Positions 52,525-61,655 are shown, counted from the stretch's first letter. The stretch: 64,000 bases of DNA from CAVSUZ01 sp963834715 (GCA_963834715.1 CAWIDE010000027.1:62001-126000); one strand, 5' to 3'. Notes: generated by a model not told the origin, from the letters alone. A program made the numbers and translations.

Positions 52525-52829
52525 ACATCGCCCGACCTGGTACGCAACACCTGGAACTTCGCCTCGCTTGGATGCTCAGCGTCGGCACATGGGCGGCTTC
52601 AGTGCTGATCGGGCTTGGATTGATGCTCCCTTCCGCACTCGCCTGGAATACCGCCGTCATCATGGCGGGCGTCACCATCTTCATCCTGCTCCCGGTCCTA
52701 CGCGTGATACTGATGCTCATCGTCTTCTGGCGCGCCCGCGATTTTCCATTCGCCGCTGTTTCCGCGCTGGTTCTGATCGTGATCGCTCTAGGTTTCGTCG
52801 CCGGAAGCCTCTCGGTCCATCGCTTCTAA
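52521..52829 (+). CDS. DUF1634-family membrane protein
   Basis: GTG 52521 overlaps the tauE stop by 4 bp and gives 102 residues with three hydrophobic helices (LAWMLSVGTWAASVLIGLGLML, FILLPVLRVILMLIVFW, FAAVSALVLIVIALGFVAGSLS). The sequence matches DUF1634, which is regularly found directly behind TauE/SafE genes and probably forms a complex with the exporter. Confidence 0.85.
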   Translation: MNIARPGTQHLELRLAWMLSVGTWAASVLIGLGLMLPSALAWNTAVIMAGVTIFILLPVLRVILMLIVFWRARDFPFAAVSALVLIVIALGFVAGSLSVHRF

Positions 52830-53070
52830 TTCGCTCTCCACAGGCTCAGCCATGCCCTCAGAACACGTCCGAACCAGCCGCGAGATGTGTCGGGATCCCC
52901 TCTCGTTTGAGGCGCGCCGCATGCGGCCGTGGGTTCGTCCGACGGTGAGCGCCACTTCGCTACACCAGCTGCGTCTTCAATTCCGCGCTATCCAGGCCGA
53001 AGCTTGTAACGTAAGCGATTCGGCGGCACCACATGGGCGGCGCGCGGCATTCGTGTGATCGAAGGGCCGC

Positions 53071-53550
53071 ATGGATGAGACGCTAAACGGATCCGGCCCT
53101 GATGAGAGCGCTCATACGACAGATCGTAAGAGCGCACACAACGTCCGAGTGGAGGTTATCACGCGGGGCGAGCGCCGGCGGAGTTGGACGCTGGAGCAAA
53201 AGCGCGAGATTGTGGCTGAGAGCCTCGGGCCCGAACTGACCCCGAGCGAGGTGGCGCGCAAATACGCGATCGGTACGGGGCAGCTTTATACCTGGCGTCG
53301 AGAACTGTTGCCGGCTCCGACGGAGCGGATGAGGCGGCCGACACGGTTTGCGCAAGTGGAGCTGGCGCCGACGCGGCTGGCCGGCCAGCTACCGGCTGAG
53401 CCGCCCGCCCCGCCAGTAACGATCCCGCAATCGCCCCGGCCGCTGGGAATAATCGAGATCGTGCTGCCGGGCGGCATATTGGTGCGCGTTGATGGGCAGG
53501 TAGATGATCGGGCATTGCGGCAAGTCCTGGGCATGCTGCAAGGCCGATGA
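53071..53550 (+). CDS. tnpA: IS66 accessory protein TnpA, copy C
   Basis: A 159-residue OrfA-type protein with an HTH (RRSWTLEQKREIVAESL, then EVARKYAIGTGQLYTWRREL) and a C-terminal IEIVLPGGILVRVDGQVDD segment. It overlaps tnpB by 4 bp. Confidence 0.88.
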   Translation: MDETLNGSGPDESAHTTDRKSAHNVRVEVITRGERRRSWTLEQKREIVAESLGPELTPSEVARKYAIGTGQLYTWRRELLPAPTERMRRPTRFAQVELAPTRLAGQLPAEPPAPPVTIPQSPRPLGIIEIVLPGGILVRVDGQVDDRALRQVLGMLQGR

Positions 53551-53897
53551 TCACACTCGCACCCGGCCTGCGCGTGTATCTCGCCTGCGGCGTGACCGAT
53601 ATGCGCAAGGGTATGGTGGGGCTGGCAATGCTGGTGCAGCAGTCGCTGCGCGACAACCCGTTCGATGGCGCTGTGTATGCCTTCCGCGGGCGTCGCGCAG
53701 GACTGATCAAGCTGATATGGCATGATGGCGCCGGCCTGTGCATGCTGACCAAGCGGCTGGAGCATGGGCAGTTTGTTTGGCCGTCATCCGAGACGACTGG
53801 CCGGATCATGCTCTCGAGCGCGCAATTGGCGGCGCTGCTGGATGGCTGTGAATGGCGCGCAGCGCAGCCGCGACGAGCACCGGAACTGGCGGGATAA
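53547..53897 (+). CDS. tnpB: IS66 accessory protein TnpB, copy C
   Basis: A 116-residue Orf2 protein: VYLACGVTDMRKGMVGLAML, NPFDGAVYAFRGRRAGLIKLI and GLCMLTKRLEHGQFVWP are the family blocks. Intact. Confidence 0.93.
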   Translation: MITLAPGLRVYLACGVTDMRKGMVGLAMLVQQSLRDNPFDGAVYAFRGRRAGLIKLIWHDGAGLCMLTKRLEHGQFVWPSSETTGRIMLSSAQLAALLDGCEWRAAQPRRAPELAG

Positions 53898-53960
53898 AAA
53901 CCCGCGTCGCCGATAAAAATCGGCTGGCACCGATTCGGCGGCGTCGTTCAGAATCGCAGC

Positions 53961-55291
53961 GTGCGAATCGATCTGGACAACCTGCCTGACGATCCCGCGA
54001 CGCTGCAGCAAATGCTGCGCGACGTCGTGCGAGAGCTCAATACCGAGAATGACAAGCTGCGCCTGCTCATTCATCGGCTGGTGCGCCATCGGTTCGGCCG
54101 CCGCTCCGAGCAACTCACCGATGACCAGTTGCAATTGGGGCTCGAGGATCTGGAGCAAACGGTCGCCGCGAACCAGGCGGCACAGGACACTATTGCACCA
54201 GAGCCGAAGGAGCAGAAGCGCCGAGCGGCACCGGCGCAGCGCAATCTCGGCGATCTGCCGGCACACTTGCTGCGCTACGAGGTGGTGGTGGACATCGAGC
54301 ACCGCGAGTGCCCCTGCTGTGGTGGCGCGCTGCATGTGATCGGCGAAACGCGCAGCCAACAGCTCGATATCGTGCCCGCGCAGCTTCGGGTGCGGGTCAC
54401 GCGCCGGCCGCGTTACGCCTGCCGGGCGTGCGAGGGAACCGTGGTGCAGACGCCAGCGCCGGAGCGCCCGATCGATGGCGGCCTGGCGACCGAGGCCATG
54501 GTGGTGCATGTGCTGGTCAGCAAGTATTGCGACTCGCTGCCGCTGCATCGACAGTCCAAGATGCTGGCGCGGCAGGGCATCGATCTGGATCGCTCGACGC
54601 TGAGCAACTGGGTTGGCCGAGCCTGCTGGTGGCTGAAGCCGCTTTATGACCTGGTGGTCAGCACGGTGCTGTCGTCTGAGAAGGTCTTTGCGGATGACAC
54701 GACATTGCCGGTGCTGGATCCGGGCCGCGGCCGAACCAAAACCGGGCGATTGTGGTGCTATGCGGTGGATGACCGACCGTGGTCCGGTCCGACGCACCCG
54801 GCGGCGGCGTATGTATATTCCGAGGATCGTAAGGGCGCGCATCCGTCAGCGCACCTGGCAGCGTTTCGCGGTGTGCTGCAGGTGGACGGCTACGCCGGGT
54901 TCAAGCGACTGGCCGGGGACCGCAGCGACGATTCGGTCAAGCTGGCGTTCTGCTGGGCGCATATGCGGCGGCCGTTCTTCGATTTCTATCAGGCGACGAA
55001 GTCGCCGCTGGCCGGGCATGTGCTGGCGCGCATTCGCGAACTCTATACGATCGAGGCCGAGATTCGCGGGCATTCTGCCGATCATCGGGAGCGCATGCGC
55101 CAGGCGCGAAGTCGGCCGATCGTGGAGGCGTTGCATGCTTGGTTGCAGGAGCAGCTGTCGAGCCGATGGCTTGGCTTACTGATGTGCTCGAGCGCATCGT
55201 CTCAGGCAAGACTAAGGCGAACGCACTGGAGGCGCTGCTGCCGTGGAATGGGCATCCGACTGAACTCACGGAATTGGCGGCAGCTGCATGA
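53961..55291 (+). pseudogene. tnpC: IS66 transposase TnpC, copy C, internal deletion
   Basis: From GTG 53961 the sequence is a normal IS66 TnpC up to about residue 396 (ending ALHAWLQEQLSS). It has zinc-binding HRECPCCGGAL and YACRACEG, and catalytic FADDTTLPVLDPGRGRT and VLQVDGYAGFKRL. Here it jumps, within the bases TCGAGC near 55160, to the late C-terminal segment (EPMAWLTDVLERIVSGKTKA, then NALEALLPWN) in another frame, ending at TGA 55289-55291. Roughly 90 residues, including the third catalytic acidic residue, are missing. The protein must be inactive. Confidence 0.88.
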
Positions 55292-55617
55292 TCGATAATC
55301 CAACCCAGGTTGACCGCCTGATGGGGAAGCTGCAACAGGCTCTGCCACTGCCCGCGCGCCCCACACCCGAGCTGCTCGCCGCTCTCGTCGCGAAGAACGC
55401 TGCGAGCCAAACCTCCGCCGCCTGCTCAATCACCTGGATCAGCTACGCCGGTGACGAGGGAGGCATTGTGTGCCGCCTCGATTTTGGAGACGAGGCCAAG
55501 AACGCCGCGTTTGTCTCCATCACGCACCTGCGTTTCGATGCTCGTCTGCCTCTCGCCCGTGAGATTATCGCCTACCAGAAGCACCGCGTGAAACGCATCC
55601 AGCGGCAGCCGGCGTAA
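55288..55617 (+). CDS. IS66-borne passenger protein of unknown function
   Basis: ATG 55288 overlaps the old tnpC stop (ATGA) and gives 109 residues (NPTQVDRLMGKLQQALPLPARPTPEL, SITWISYAGDEGGIVCRLDF, FVSITHLRFDARLPLAREIIAYQKHRVKRI). It lies inside the IS terminal repeats, 90 bp before the right end, so it moves with the element. No known domain is recognised. It is a small mixed alpha/beta protein by appearance and stays open although tnpC is deleted. Confidence 0.7.
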   Translation: MIDNPTQVDRLMGKLQQALPLPARPTPELLAALVAKNAASQTSAACSITWISYAGDEGGIVCRLDFGDEAKNAAFVSITHLRFDARLPLAREIIAYQKHRVKRIQRQPA

Positions 55618-55814
55618 TCCACCCCAGCACAGAGGATGGGCCGGCCTCTGATACGCCGCACGGCTGCCGTCAAGGAAAATCGGGCAGGGTCTCGCCGCAA
55701 CGCTTACGATTTTCCCGACATCGAGGAGTTTCCAACCGTCAATCGTAGAGCCGACTGCGAGCGGGGTCGCGTTCTTTTGGGAGTCGCGCTTGAGAACGGC
55801 AAGCTTGCGGCCAC

Positions 55815-56777
55815 GGTTCTGTCAGCGATCAGGCCGGAGCGATTGCTGGTTCCCAGATGCAATGGCTACGATCTCCGGCGTTGAGGGGGTAAAGTGAGGT
55901 GCGTTGCCCGAAATGCGGATCGACTGCGGTCAAGGAGCGGCCTGAGCGCACCGCGCAGGGCTATCGCCGGTTCCGTTGTCTCGACTGCACGAGGCAGTTC
56001 AACGAACGGAGCAGTGGTCTGCTGAACCGGACGCAATATCCGAGCGACGTGATCGCGCTCGTGGTGCTCTGGCGGCTCCGCTACAAACTCAGTCTGCGAG
56101 ATCTGGCTGAGATGTTCCTGATCCGCGGCTTCGTGTTCACCTATGAGGCAGTTCGCGATTGGGAGGCGAAGTTGACGCCGGCGTTGGCAGAGAATCTCCG
56201 GCGAAGACGAAGAGGCAAAGTCGGCCGTAGCTGGTACGTTGACGAGACGTACATCCGGGTGCACGGCCGTTGGAAATACCTCTACCGTGCCATCGATTCG
56301 AGACGGCGCCTTGGTTGACGTGAGGTTAAGTGAGCACCGCGATCTCGCCGCCGCCAAGGCCTTCTTTCGATCGGCGAAGGTAGTCACTGGCGTTATGCCG
56401 GCCCGGGTCACAACTGACGGCCACGACGCTTACCCTCGGACGATCCGAACGGTCCTCGGCAAGCGCGTGCGGCATCGGACGAACAGTTACCTCAACAACC
56501 GCCTTGAGCAGGATCACGGCGGCATCAAAGGCCGATGTCGACCGATGCTCGGCTTCAAGTGCGCTACATCAGCCAGCGCTATTGCCGAAAGCCACGACGA
56601 GCTTCGATACGTTCTCCGCTGTCGATCCTACATGTGTCAACACATACCCGCCTCGACGCGACGCTTTCACCACATGCGCCGAACAGCCATCGTGCTCGGC
56701 ATCTTGGAAGCAGCTTGAACGGGACGCACCGCAACCCGAACAGCGGCTGACGCCCGGGCATGGGAGCTGACAGAGCC
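55815..56777 (+). mobile_element. IS6-family insertion sequence, copy 3
   Basis: This is 963 bp with terminal repeats GGTTCTGTCAGC on the left and the inverted GGCTCTGTCAGC on the right. The flanking 8-mers (GCGGCCAC and CTCACGGT) do not match. Confidence 0.87.
55899..56718 (+). pseudogene. IS6-family transposase, copy 3, frameshifted
   Basis: GTG 55899 opens VRCPKCGSTAVKERPERTAQ and continues to WKYLYRAID, where one extra T (56297/56298) shifts the frame. The rest (DGALVDVRLSEHRDLAAAKAFFR, VTTDGHDAYPRTI, YLNNRLEQDHGGIKGR) ends at 56718. DDE residues are all present over two frames. No copy of this IS6 element in the window has an intact transposase. Confidence 0.9.
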
Positions 56778-56797
56778 CTCACGGTAGCCTTCCCCGC

Positions 56798-58078
56798 CTA
56801 ACCGGCTTCCTTGGAATCCTCCGCCGCCGGCAAGATCGCAGACGTCAGACTCACCCCTACTCGCGCGTCGCGGTGCTCGACGAGCGATTTGTAGAGCTCG
56901 ATTGTTCGTTGGGCGATCGAGTCCCAGCTGAAATGCTCGACCGCCCGCTTGCGGCCTTGGGCGCCGAACCGACGGCGCAATTCGGGGTCGTGGGTGAGCC
57001 GATTGATGGCGTCGGCCAGCCCCGCAGAGAACGCGGCCGGGTCCGCTGGATCGAAGCTGCCCGGCCGAAGATGGGGATCGACGAGAAGGCCGGTTTCACC
57101 CGAAACGACGACCTCCGGGATGCCGCCGACGGCCGACGCGACCACCGCTGTCTCGCAGGCCATCGCCTCGAGATTGATGATGCCGAAAGGCTCGTAGACG
57201 GACGGGCAGCAGAATACCGCAGCATGGGAATAGAGCTGGATCACATCCGGCCGCGGGACCATCTCACGCACCCAGATCACAGCTCGCCGCTGCGCCGCAG
57301 CCTTGGCAACCCCGTCTTCCATCTCCCGCGCGATGTTCGGCGTGTCCGGCGCCCCGGCGCAAAGCACGATCTGCAGCTTGGGGTCAATCGCCGGGATCGC
57401 GTTTACCAGCTGCATGATCCCCTTCTGCCTAGTGATCCGGCCGATGAACAGGAGGTAAGGTCGATCCGGATCGATTCCATAACGGGTCAAGGCGTCACGC
57501 CCCTCGACGGGCCGGTATTCCATAGGATCGATGCCGTTGTGGATGACGTGGACGCGCTCGGGTTCGACGTCGAACAGGCGCAGCAAATCCTCGCGCGTTT
57601 CGCGCGACACCGCGATGATCGCGTCGGCCTGCTCGATCGCCATGCGCTCCATCCAGGCACTCAGGCGATAGGCATTGCCGAGCTGCTCGAGCTTCCAAGG
57701 ACGGAGCGGTTCGAGCGAGTGGATGGTGAGCACGTACGGCACGTTCCAGAGTGTGCTCGCCAGCACGCCGCCCATGTCGGTGTACCATGTATGGCAGTGC
57801 ACCATATCGGCATCGAGCCGGTCCTTGGCCATCGCCAGCGAGCGGGCGAACGCGTCGACGGCGCCGACGAATTGAGGGTCGGTATGCTCTTTCGCCTCCG
57901 GCCATTCGGCGTAGCCATGCACGGCCAGGTTGACCGCGGTAATCTCCTGGTCGCCGAAGCACCGCACCTCGACCTCGATCCGCCTGGCGAGCGCCCGGCT
58001 GAGATACTCCACATGCACACCGGCTCCGCCATAGACGTAGGGCGGATATTCCTTGCTGAAGATGGCGACCTTGTTCAC
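56798..58078 (-). CDS. glgA: Glycogen synthase / maltose-1-phosphate synthase (GT4)
   Basis: A 426-residue GT4 enzyme of the actinobacterial-type glycogen synthase group (GlgM/GlgA). EYPPYVYGGAGVHVEYLSRAL binds the sugar nucleotide phosphate. HCHTWYTDMGG, LTIHSLEPLRPWKLEQLG and VYEPFGIINLEAMACE (the E-x7-E motif) are diagnostic. GTG 58078 is preferred since it overlaps the stop of the upstream gene (GTGA) and starts at the family N-terminus NKVAIFSKEYPP. Members transfer glucose from ADP-glucose to glycogen or to glucose 1-phosphate; sequence alone cannot tell which. otsA nearby supports an alpha-glucan/trehalose context. Confidence 0.9.
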   Translation of the reverse strand: MNKVAIFSKEYPPYVYGGAGVHVEYLSRALARRIEVEVRCFGDQEITAVNLAVHGYAEWPEAKEHTDPQFVGAVDAFARSLAMAKDRLDADMVHCHTWYTDMGGVLASTLWNVPYVLTIHSLEPLRPWKLEQLGNAYRLSAWMERMAIEQADAIIAVSRETREDLLRLFDVEPERVHVIHNGIDPMEYRPVEGRDALTRYGIDPDRPYLLFIGRITRQKGIMQLVNAIPAIDPKLQIVLCAGAPDTPNIAREMEDGVAKAAAQRRAVIWVREMVPRPDVIQLYSHAAVFCCPSVYEPFGIINLEAMACETAVVASAVGGIPEVVVSGETGLLVDPHLRPGSFDPADPAAFSAGLADAINRLTHDPELRRRFGAQGRKRAVEHFSWDSIAQRTIELYKSLVEHRDARVGVSLTSAILPAAEDSKEAG

Positions 58079-58416
58079 TGTTCGCACTTGCATGTCTTTC
58101 GAATGTCGCGCTGGGACGTCACACCCCTGCACAGGGGTTTTGACCGGTTGCCTCTAACTGGGGAGCTGGAGTTAATCAGCAACTGTACGCTGCGTGCGAC
58201 GCCCGGCTGGCGTCGGATAAACCCGCCGCGCTCAAGCGTGATGAGCATCTGGTGGGCGGAAGGTGGCGTGACACGAAAGTGGCGCCGCAGATCGGCTTCG
58301 GCTGGCGGCCGACCAAGCACCAACATATAGGCGTGGATGAATGCCAGATACTGGCCCTGCTTCGGCGTGAAGCGTGGTCGCGATGGGGCGTGACCCGGCT
58401 CGGAGCGGTGATTCAT
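58075..58416 (-). CDS. LexA-like winged-helix DNA-binding protein
   Basis: A 113-residue protein from ATG 58416. Residues 16-80 form a LexA-type winged helix (FTPKQGQYLAFIHAYMLVLGRPPAEADLRRHFRVTPPSAHQML, ITLERGGFIRRQPGVARSVQLL). The C-terminal 30 residues are basic and Cys-containing (CRGVTSQRDIRKTCKCEQ). There is no LexA protease domain. Its stop overlaps the glycogen synthase start by 4 bp, so the two are translated together, and it may regulate that gene or a stress regulon. The role is inferred. Confidence 0.7.
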   Translation of the reverse strand: MNHRSEPGHAPSRPRFTPKQGQYLAFIHAYMLVLGRPPAEADLRRHFRVTPPSAHQMLITLERGGFIRRQPGVARSVQLLINSSSPVRGNRSKPLCRGVTSQRDIRKTCKCEQ

Positions 58417-58450
58417 CTGCCGTGCCCTCAATCCCTGGGGAACGACGATG

Positions 58451-58915
58451 AATGTACGGTATCGGGTCGAGTTGAGCCAAGCCGAATGGGATCAGCTCAC
58501 TGAGATGCTGCCTGGCGGCCGCCATGCCGCGCGCAAGCTGAAACGAGCCCAGATCCTGCTGGCCGCCGACGGCGGGATCACCGACGCCGCGATCGCCACC
58601 AGCGTCGGCACCGGCGAGTCCACTGTGTAGCGCATCAAACGCCGCTTCGTCCTCGGCAATCTCGATCTGGCACTGAGTGAAGAGCCGCGCCCAGCGCCGT
58701 CACGTAGCTGTCGGGCAAGGAGGAGGTACTTCTGGTAGCCACCGCCTGCACTAACCCACCCCAGGGGGGCGCACGCTGGACACTCGAGTTGCTGGCCGAC
58801 CAGATGGTCAGGCTCACTGATCATAGCGAACTGTCGCGCGAGACAGTGCGGCGGCGCCTGGCGGAGAATGAACTAAAGCCATGGCGGCAGGACATGTGGT
58901 GCATCCCCGGCGCCA
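58451..58915 (+). pseudogene. IS630-family transposase N-terminal remnant
   Basis: MNVRYRVELSQAEWDQLTEML and RKLKRAQILLAADGGITDAAIATSVGTGESTV (HTH domain) are followed by an in-frame TAG at 58628-58630. Another frame then continues as RRFVLGNLDLALSEEPRP and, after one more shift, GGARWTLELLADQMVRLTDHSELSRETVRRRLAENELKPWRQDMWCIP. The catalytic domain is absent beyond that point. Confidence 0.82.
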
Positions 58916-58939
58916 CGTCGGTCATTGCCGGCCCCGCGG

Positions 58940-59110
58940 TCTCAGCGTCGCAAAAGGATGCCAGCTGATGGGCCTGCCGCTCGAGGATGTCACCGCTGAC
59001 CTGCCCAGGTTCATCGATCAAGTCTACAATGTCCGGCGGCTCCACTCAGCACTGGGATACCTGAGCCCCGTTCAGTTCGAGGATCTATACGCCCAGCAGA
59101 CGGTCAAAAC
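58940..59110 (+). pseudogene. IS3-family transposase (OrfB) C-terminal remnant
   Basis: LEDVTADLPRFIDQVYNVRRLHSALGYLSPVQFEDLYAQQ and TVKTRS form the usual C-terminus of IS3-family OrfB (integrase-core end with the N-x-x-R-x-H-S-A-L-G-Y motif). The frame is open to 59285, but the later part is not family-like. It is fused directly to the IS630 remnant. Confidence 0.8.
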
Positions 59111-59525
59111 CCGCAGCGTGATCCTGTCCACCCCCAGGGGCGCACTCCACAACGGGGTCCTTTTTCCACGCCGAGACACAGACTGCGCCGTCAACGGCAC
59201 CCATGCCAAGCGCTCGGCCGCGGCGCCGGCGTCGCGCGCCGCAGCACAATCAAAGGGGCCGTCAAAGCGCTACCCGGAACGGTAGCCAACAAACTCCGCC
59301 ACAGTCGGCTGGTCTATGGCCGCTTGCCGCTACCCTGCGAATCTACACCAGCTTGACGGACGTGACCCCAGGTGTGACGGGGTCCGTTCTCGTGGCAGTA
59401 GTCGGGTATGGTAACCTTGTCACCTTTCAAGGACGGTGCTCCCGCAGTTGACTTGCAGCAGCTGACTGCGCGCCGATCCATGGAAACCCAGGATGGCGCC
59501 GGCACGACCTTCGGGGAGGCACTGA
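59111..59525. other. Stretch upstream of otsA
   Basis: This begins with what may be the IS3-type end (TGTCCACCCCCAGGGGCG) and then has no recognised gene. The otsA promoter should lie in its last 150 bp. No clear operator was seen. Confidence 0.4.
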
Positions 59526-60875
59526 ATGGCCCGCCTAGTGATCGTCTCCAATCGCGTCCCGGTTCCAGGACAGCGCGGTCAAGCGGCCGGCGGCTTGGCG
59601 GTGGCACTGCACAATGCCGTCCGCCAACGCGATTGCCTGTGGTTTGGCTGGTCCGGCAACGTCGTGAGCGAGGAGCCCCCGCGCGCACCGCGAATAGTGC
59701 AAGCTGGCCGCATGACCTTTGCCACGCTCGAACTGGCGGAAGCCGACTACCGCGGGTACTATCGCGGCTTCGCCAACGGCATGTTATGGCCGCTGCTGCA
59801 CAGCCGTGTTGGCCTTTCCGAATTCCACCGGAATGAGTTCGCCGCTTATCTGGCGGTGAACCGGGCGTTTGCCGAAGCACTGGTGCCGCTGCTCCACCCA
59901 GATGACGTGATCTGGGTACACGATTACCACCTATTTCCACTCGGTCAGGCCTTGCGTGATGGCGGCGTACTCGCCCCGGTGGGCTTCTTCCTTCATGTCC
60001 CGTTTCCACCGGCATCGCTATTCGAATGCCTTCCGGCGGCGGACAAATTGCTGCGCACCCTCGCGGCCTACGACCTGGTCGGCGTGCAGGTGCATGACGA
60101 CGCGGAGAACCTGAATACCCTGTTGCACAAACTCGGTGTTGCAATTCGTGCTTCCGCTTTCCCCGTCGGCATCGATCCTGATGTTTTTGCCAAGGCGGCA
60201 GCTCGTGCGCAAACCGGGCCCGAGGTAAGCCGTCTGGCGGAGAGCTTGGCGAGCCGCGCGCTTATCCTGGGCGTGGACCGTTTGGACTACACCAAGGGCT
60301 TGCCCCATCGGTTCCGAGGGTTTGCCCAGTTGCTGAAACGGTTCCCCGAGCACCGCAAGCGTGTGCGGTTCCTGCAAATTGCCCCAGTGTCACGCGGCGA
60401 CGTGACCGAGTACCGTGCGCTCAGACGCGAACTTGACGGATTAGTCGGTATGATTGACGGTGAGTACGCGGACTTCGACTGGACACCGCTACGGTATCTG
60501 ACTCGCTCCGTGGCGCGCACCACTCTTGCGGGTTTTTACCGCCACGCACGTGTCGGTCTGGTCACGCCGCTTCGTGACGGCATGAACCTGGTGGCCAAGG
60601 AATATGTTGCAGCCCAACGGCCAGAGAATCCTGGTGGGCTGGTGCTTTCGCGTTTTGCCGGTGCAGCGCAGGAGCTGCATAGCGCCGTCCTGGTCAACCC
60701 CTATGACCCCGATGAAATTGCCGAGGCGCTGCACGTGGCCCTAACCATGCCTCTCGCTGAGCGGCAGCAGCGCTGGCATACCATGAAACGCGCGGTTTGG
60801 CGCAGCACAGCGATCACGTGGTCAAATCGGTTTCTCTCCGAGCTCGAACAAGCTGCATCAGAACGCCAAGCTTGA
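59526..60875 (+). CDS. otsA: Trehalose-6-phosphate synthase
   Basis: A 449-residue GT20 enzyme that makes trehalose 6-phosphate from UDP-glucose and glucose 6-phosphate. Key blocks: VIVSNRVPVPGQRGQAAGGLAVAL, DVIWVHDYHLFPLGQ, GFFLHVPFPP, GVDRLDYTKGLPHR (donor binding), and GLVTPLRDGMNLVAKEYVAAQ. ATG 59526 follows GGGGAGG. No OtsB phosphatase gene is beside it. It is intact in the middle of IS fragments. Function: osmotic or desiccation protection. Confidence 0.96.
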   Translation: MARLVIVSNRVPVPGQRGQAAGGLAVALHNAVRQRDCLWFGWSGNVVSEEPPRAPRIVQAGRMTFATLELAEADYRGYYRGFANGMLWPLLHSRVGLSEFHRNEFAAYLAVNRAFAEALVPLLHPDDVIWVHDYHLFPLGQALRDGGVLAPVGFFLHVPFPPASLFECLPAADKLLRTLAAYDLVGVQVHDDAENLNTLLHKLGVAIRASAFPVGIDPDVFAKAAARAQTGPEVSRLAESLASRALILGVDRLDYTKGLPHRFRGFAQLLKRFPEHRKRVRFLQIAPVSRGDVTEYRALRRELDGLVGMIDGEYADFDWTPLRYLTRSVARTTLAGFYRHARVGLVTPLRDGMNLVAKEYVAAQRPENPGGLVLSRFAGAAQELHSAVLVNPYDPDEIAEALHVALTMPLAERQQRWHTMKRAVWRSTAITWSNRFLSELEQAASERQA

Positions 60876-61214
60876 CGAGACAACCGCAAACTGACCCCAT
60901 CCATCACGCTCGTAGTTCCGCTCCGCCACCACCGGCTGGCTTCAATCGGAATCGGTGGCTGGCTTCGATCGGAACAGGCGGCTAATATTTAGAGGGTGCG
61001 CCCCGCCACCTCCAGCAGGGGCGTTGGCCTTGAATGCTCGGACCTCAGCGACAAGCATGGCAGTCACAGCCTTCTGAATCGCATGTGCGCCTGCGACAGT
61101 TTGTGGGCTGCAGGTTGAGGGCAGCCGACCGATACGGGATCGCTGCTGTCTCGCTGCGACGAATAAAGAAGCGGCCCGGCGCAGGTGTTGCTAGATCGCG
61201 GCTGGGGTAAGCCG
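60876..61214. other. Gene-free stretch after otsA
   Basis: It contains a short repeat (CTGGCTTC-AATCGGAATCGG and a nearby CTGGCTTCGATCGGAAC) and no plausible gene. Confidence 0.4.
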
Positions 61215-61655
61215 ATGCAGTCGGTGGAATTGGCCACCCCTGATGTCGTCATGTCGCATCAGTTCGGTGAAGCGCTGGAGCGGTTATCGTGCGACGAGTT
61301 GGAGCAGCTCTGCACGCTTTATTAGCGAATGGGCATCGGGCTCGAAGGTGCGGAGCAGTCGGCGGACGCGGAAGCGAACGTCGTGCCGTTGAAGACGCCC
61401 CGGGCGGCAGAAGAAGTGGCGGCTGCGCCGCCCTCCATACCGGCGCCTGCGTCGTGCCCACCGCCGCCGGCGCCAGTCCTGCCGTCTGCGCCCGCCATTG
61501 CGCCGGCTGTGACCATACCGCCTGTGACCGGAGACTATGTTGGAAGGGTCGCCCCGGTGGTTCGGGCTCGCTCGGGCTTTCACGTGAGCGCGCGGCGGCG
61601 GCGGTCGCAGTGCGATATAGAGAAGGCCCGCATGGCACTGGGCGGCGGCTACTGA
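61215..61655 (+). pseudogene. Hypothetical ORF with in-frame TAG
   Basis: From ATG 61215 the frame reads MQSVELATPDVVMSHQFGEA, then LERLSCDELEQLCTLY, a TAG at 61323-61325, and continues in the same frame as RMGIGLEGAEQSADAEANVV, a Pro/Ala-rich linker, and a basic end to 61655. One C-to-T change (CAG to TAG) would explain the stop. No family is recognised. The Pro/Ala region may be only compositional. Confidence 0.3.

Larger units (their letters stand above)
53011..55707 (+). mobile_element. IS66-family element, copy C, with passenger gene
   Basis: This is 2697 bp, from GTAAGCGATTCGGCGG on the left to the inverted GTAAGCGTTGCGGCG on the right. It is a different subtype from copies A/B. The flanking 8-mers (CTTGTAAC and GATTTTCC) do not match, so the locus was rearranged after insertion. 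tnpC carries an internal deletion. An extra small gene follows tnpC inside the element. Confidence 0.82.

Noticed and set aside
56873..58330. 485-codon open frame on the plus strand
   Set aside because: Antisense to the glycogen synthase gene and LexA-like gene; the composition is that of a high-GC shadow frame, with no family motifs.
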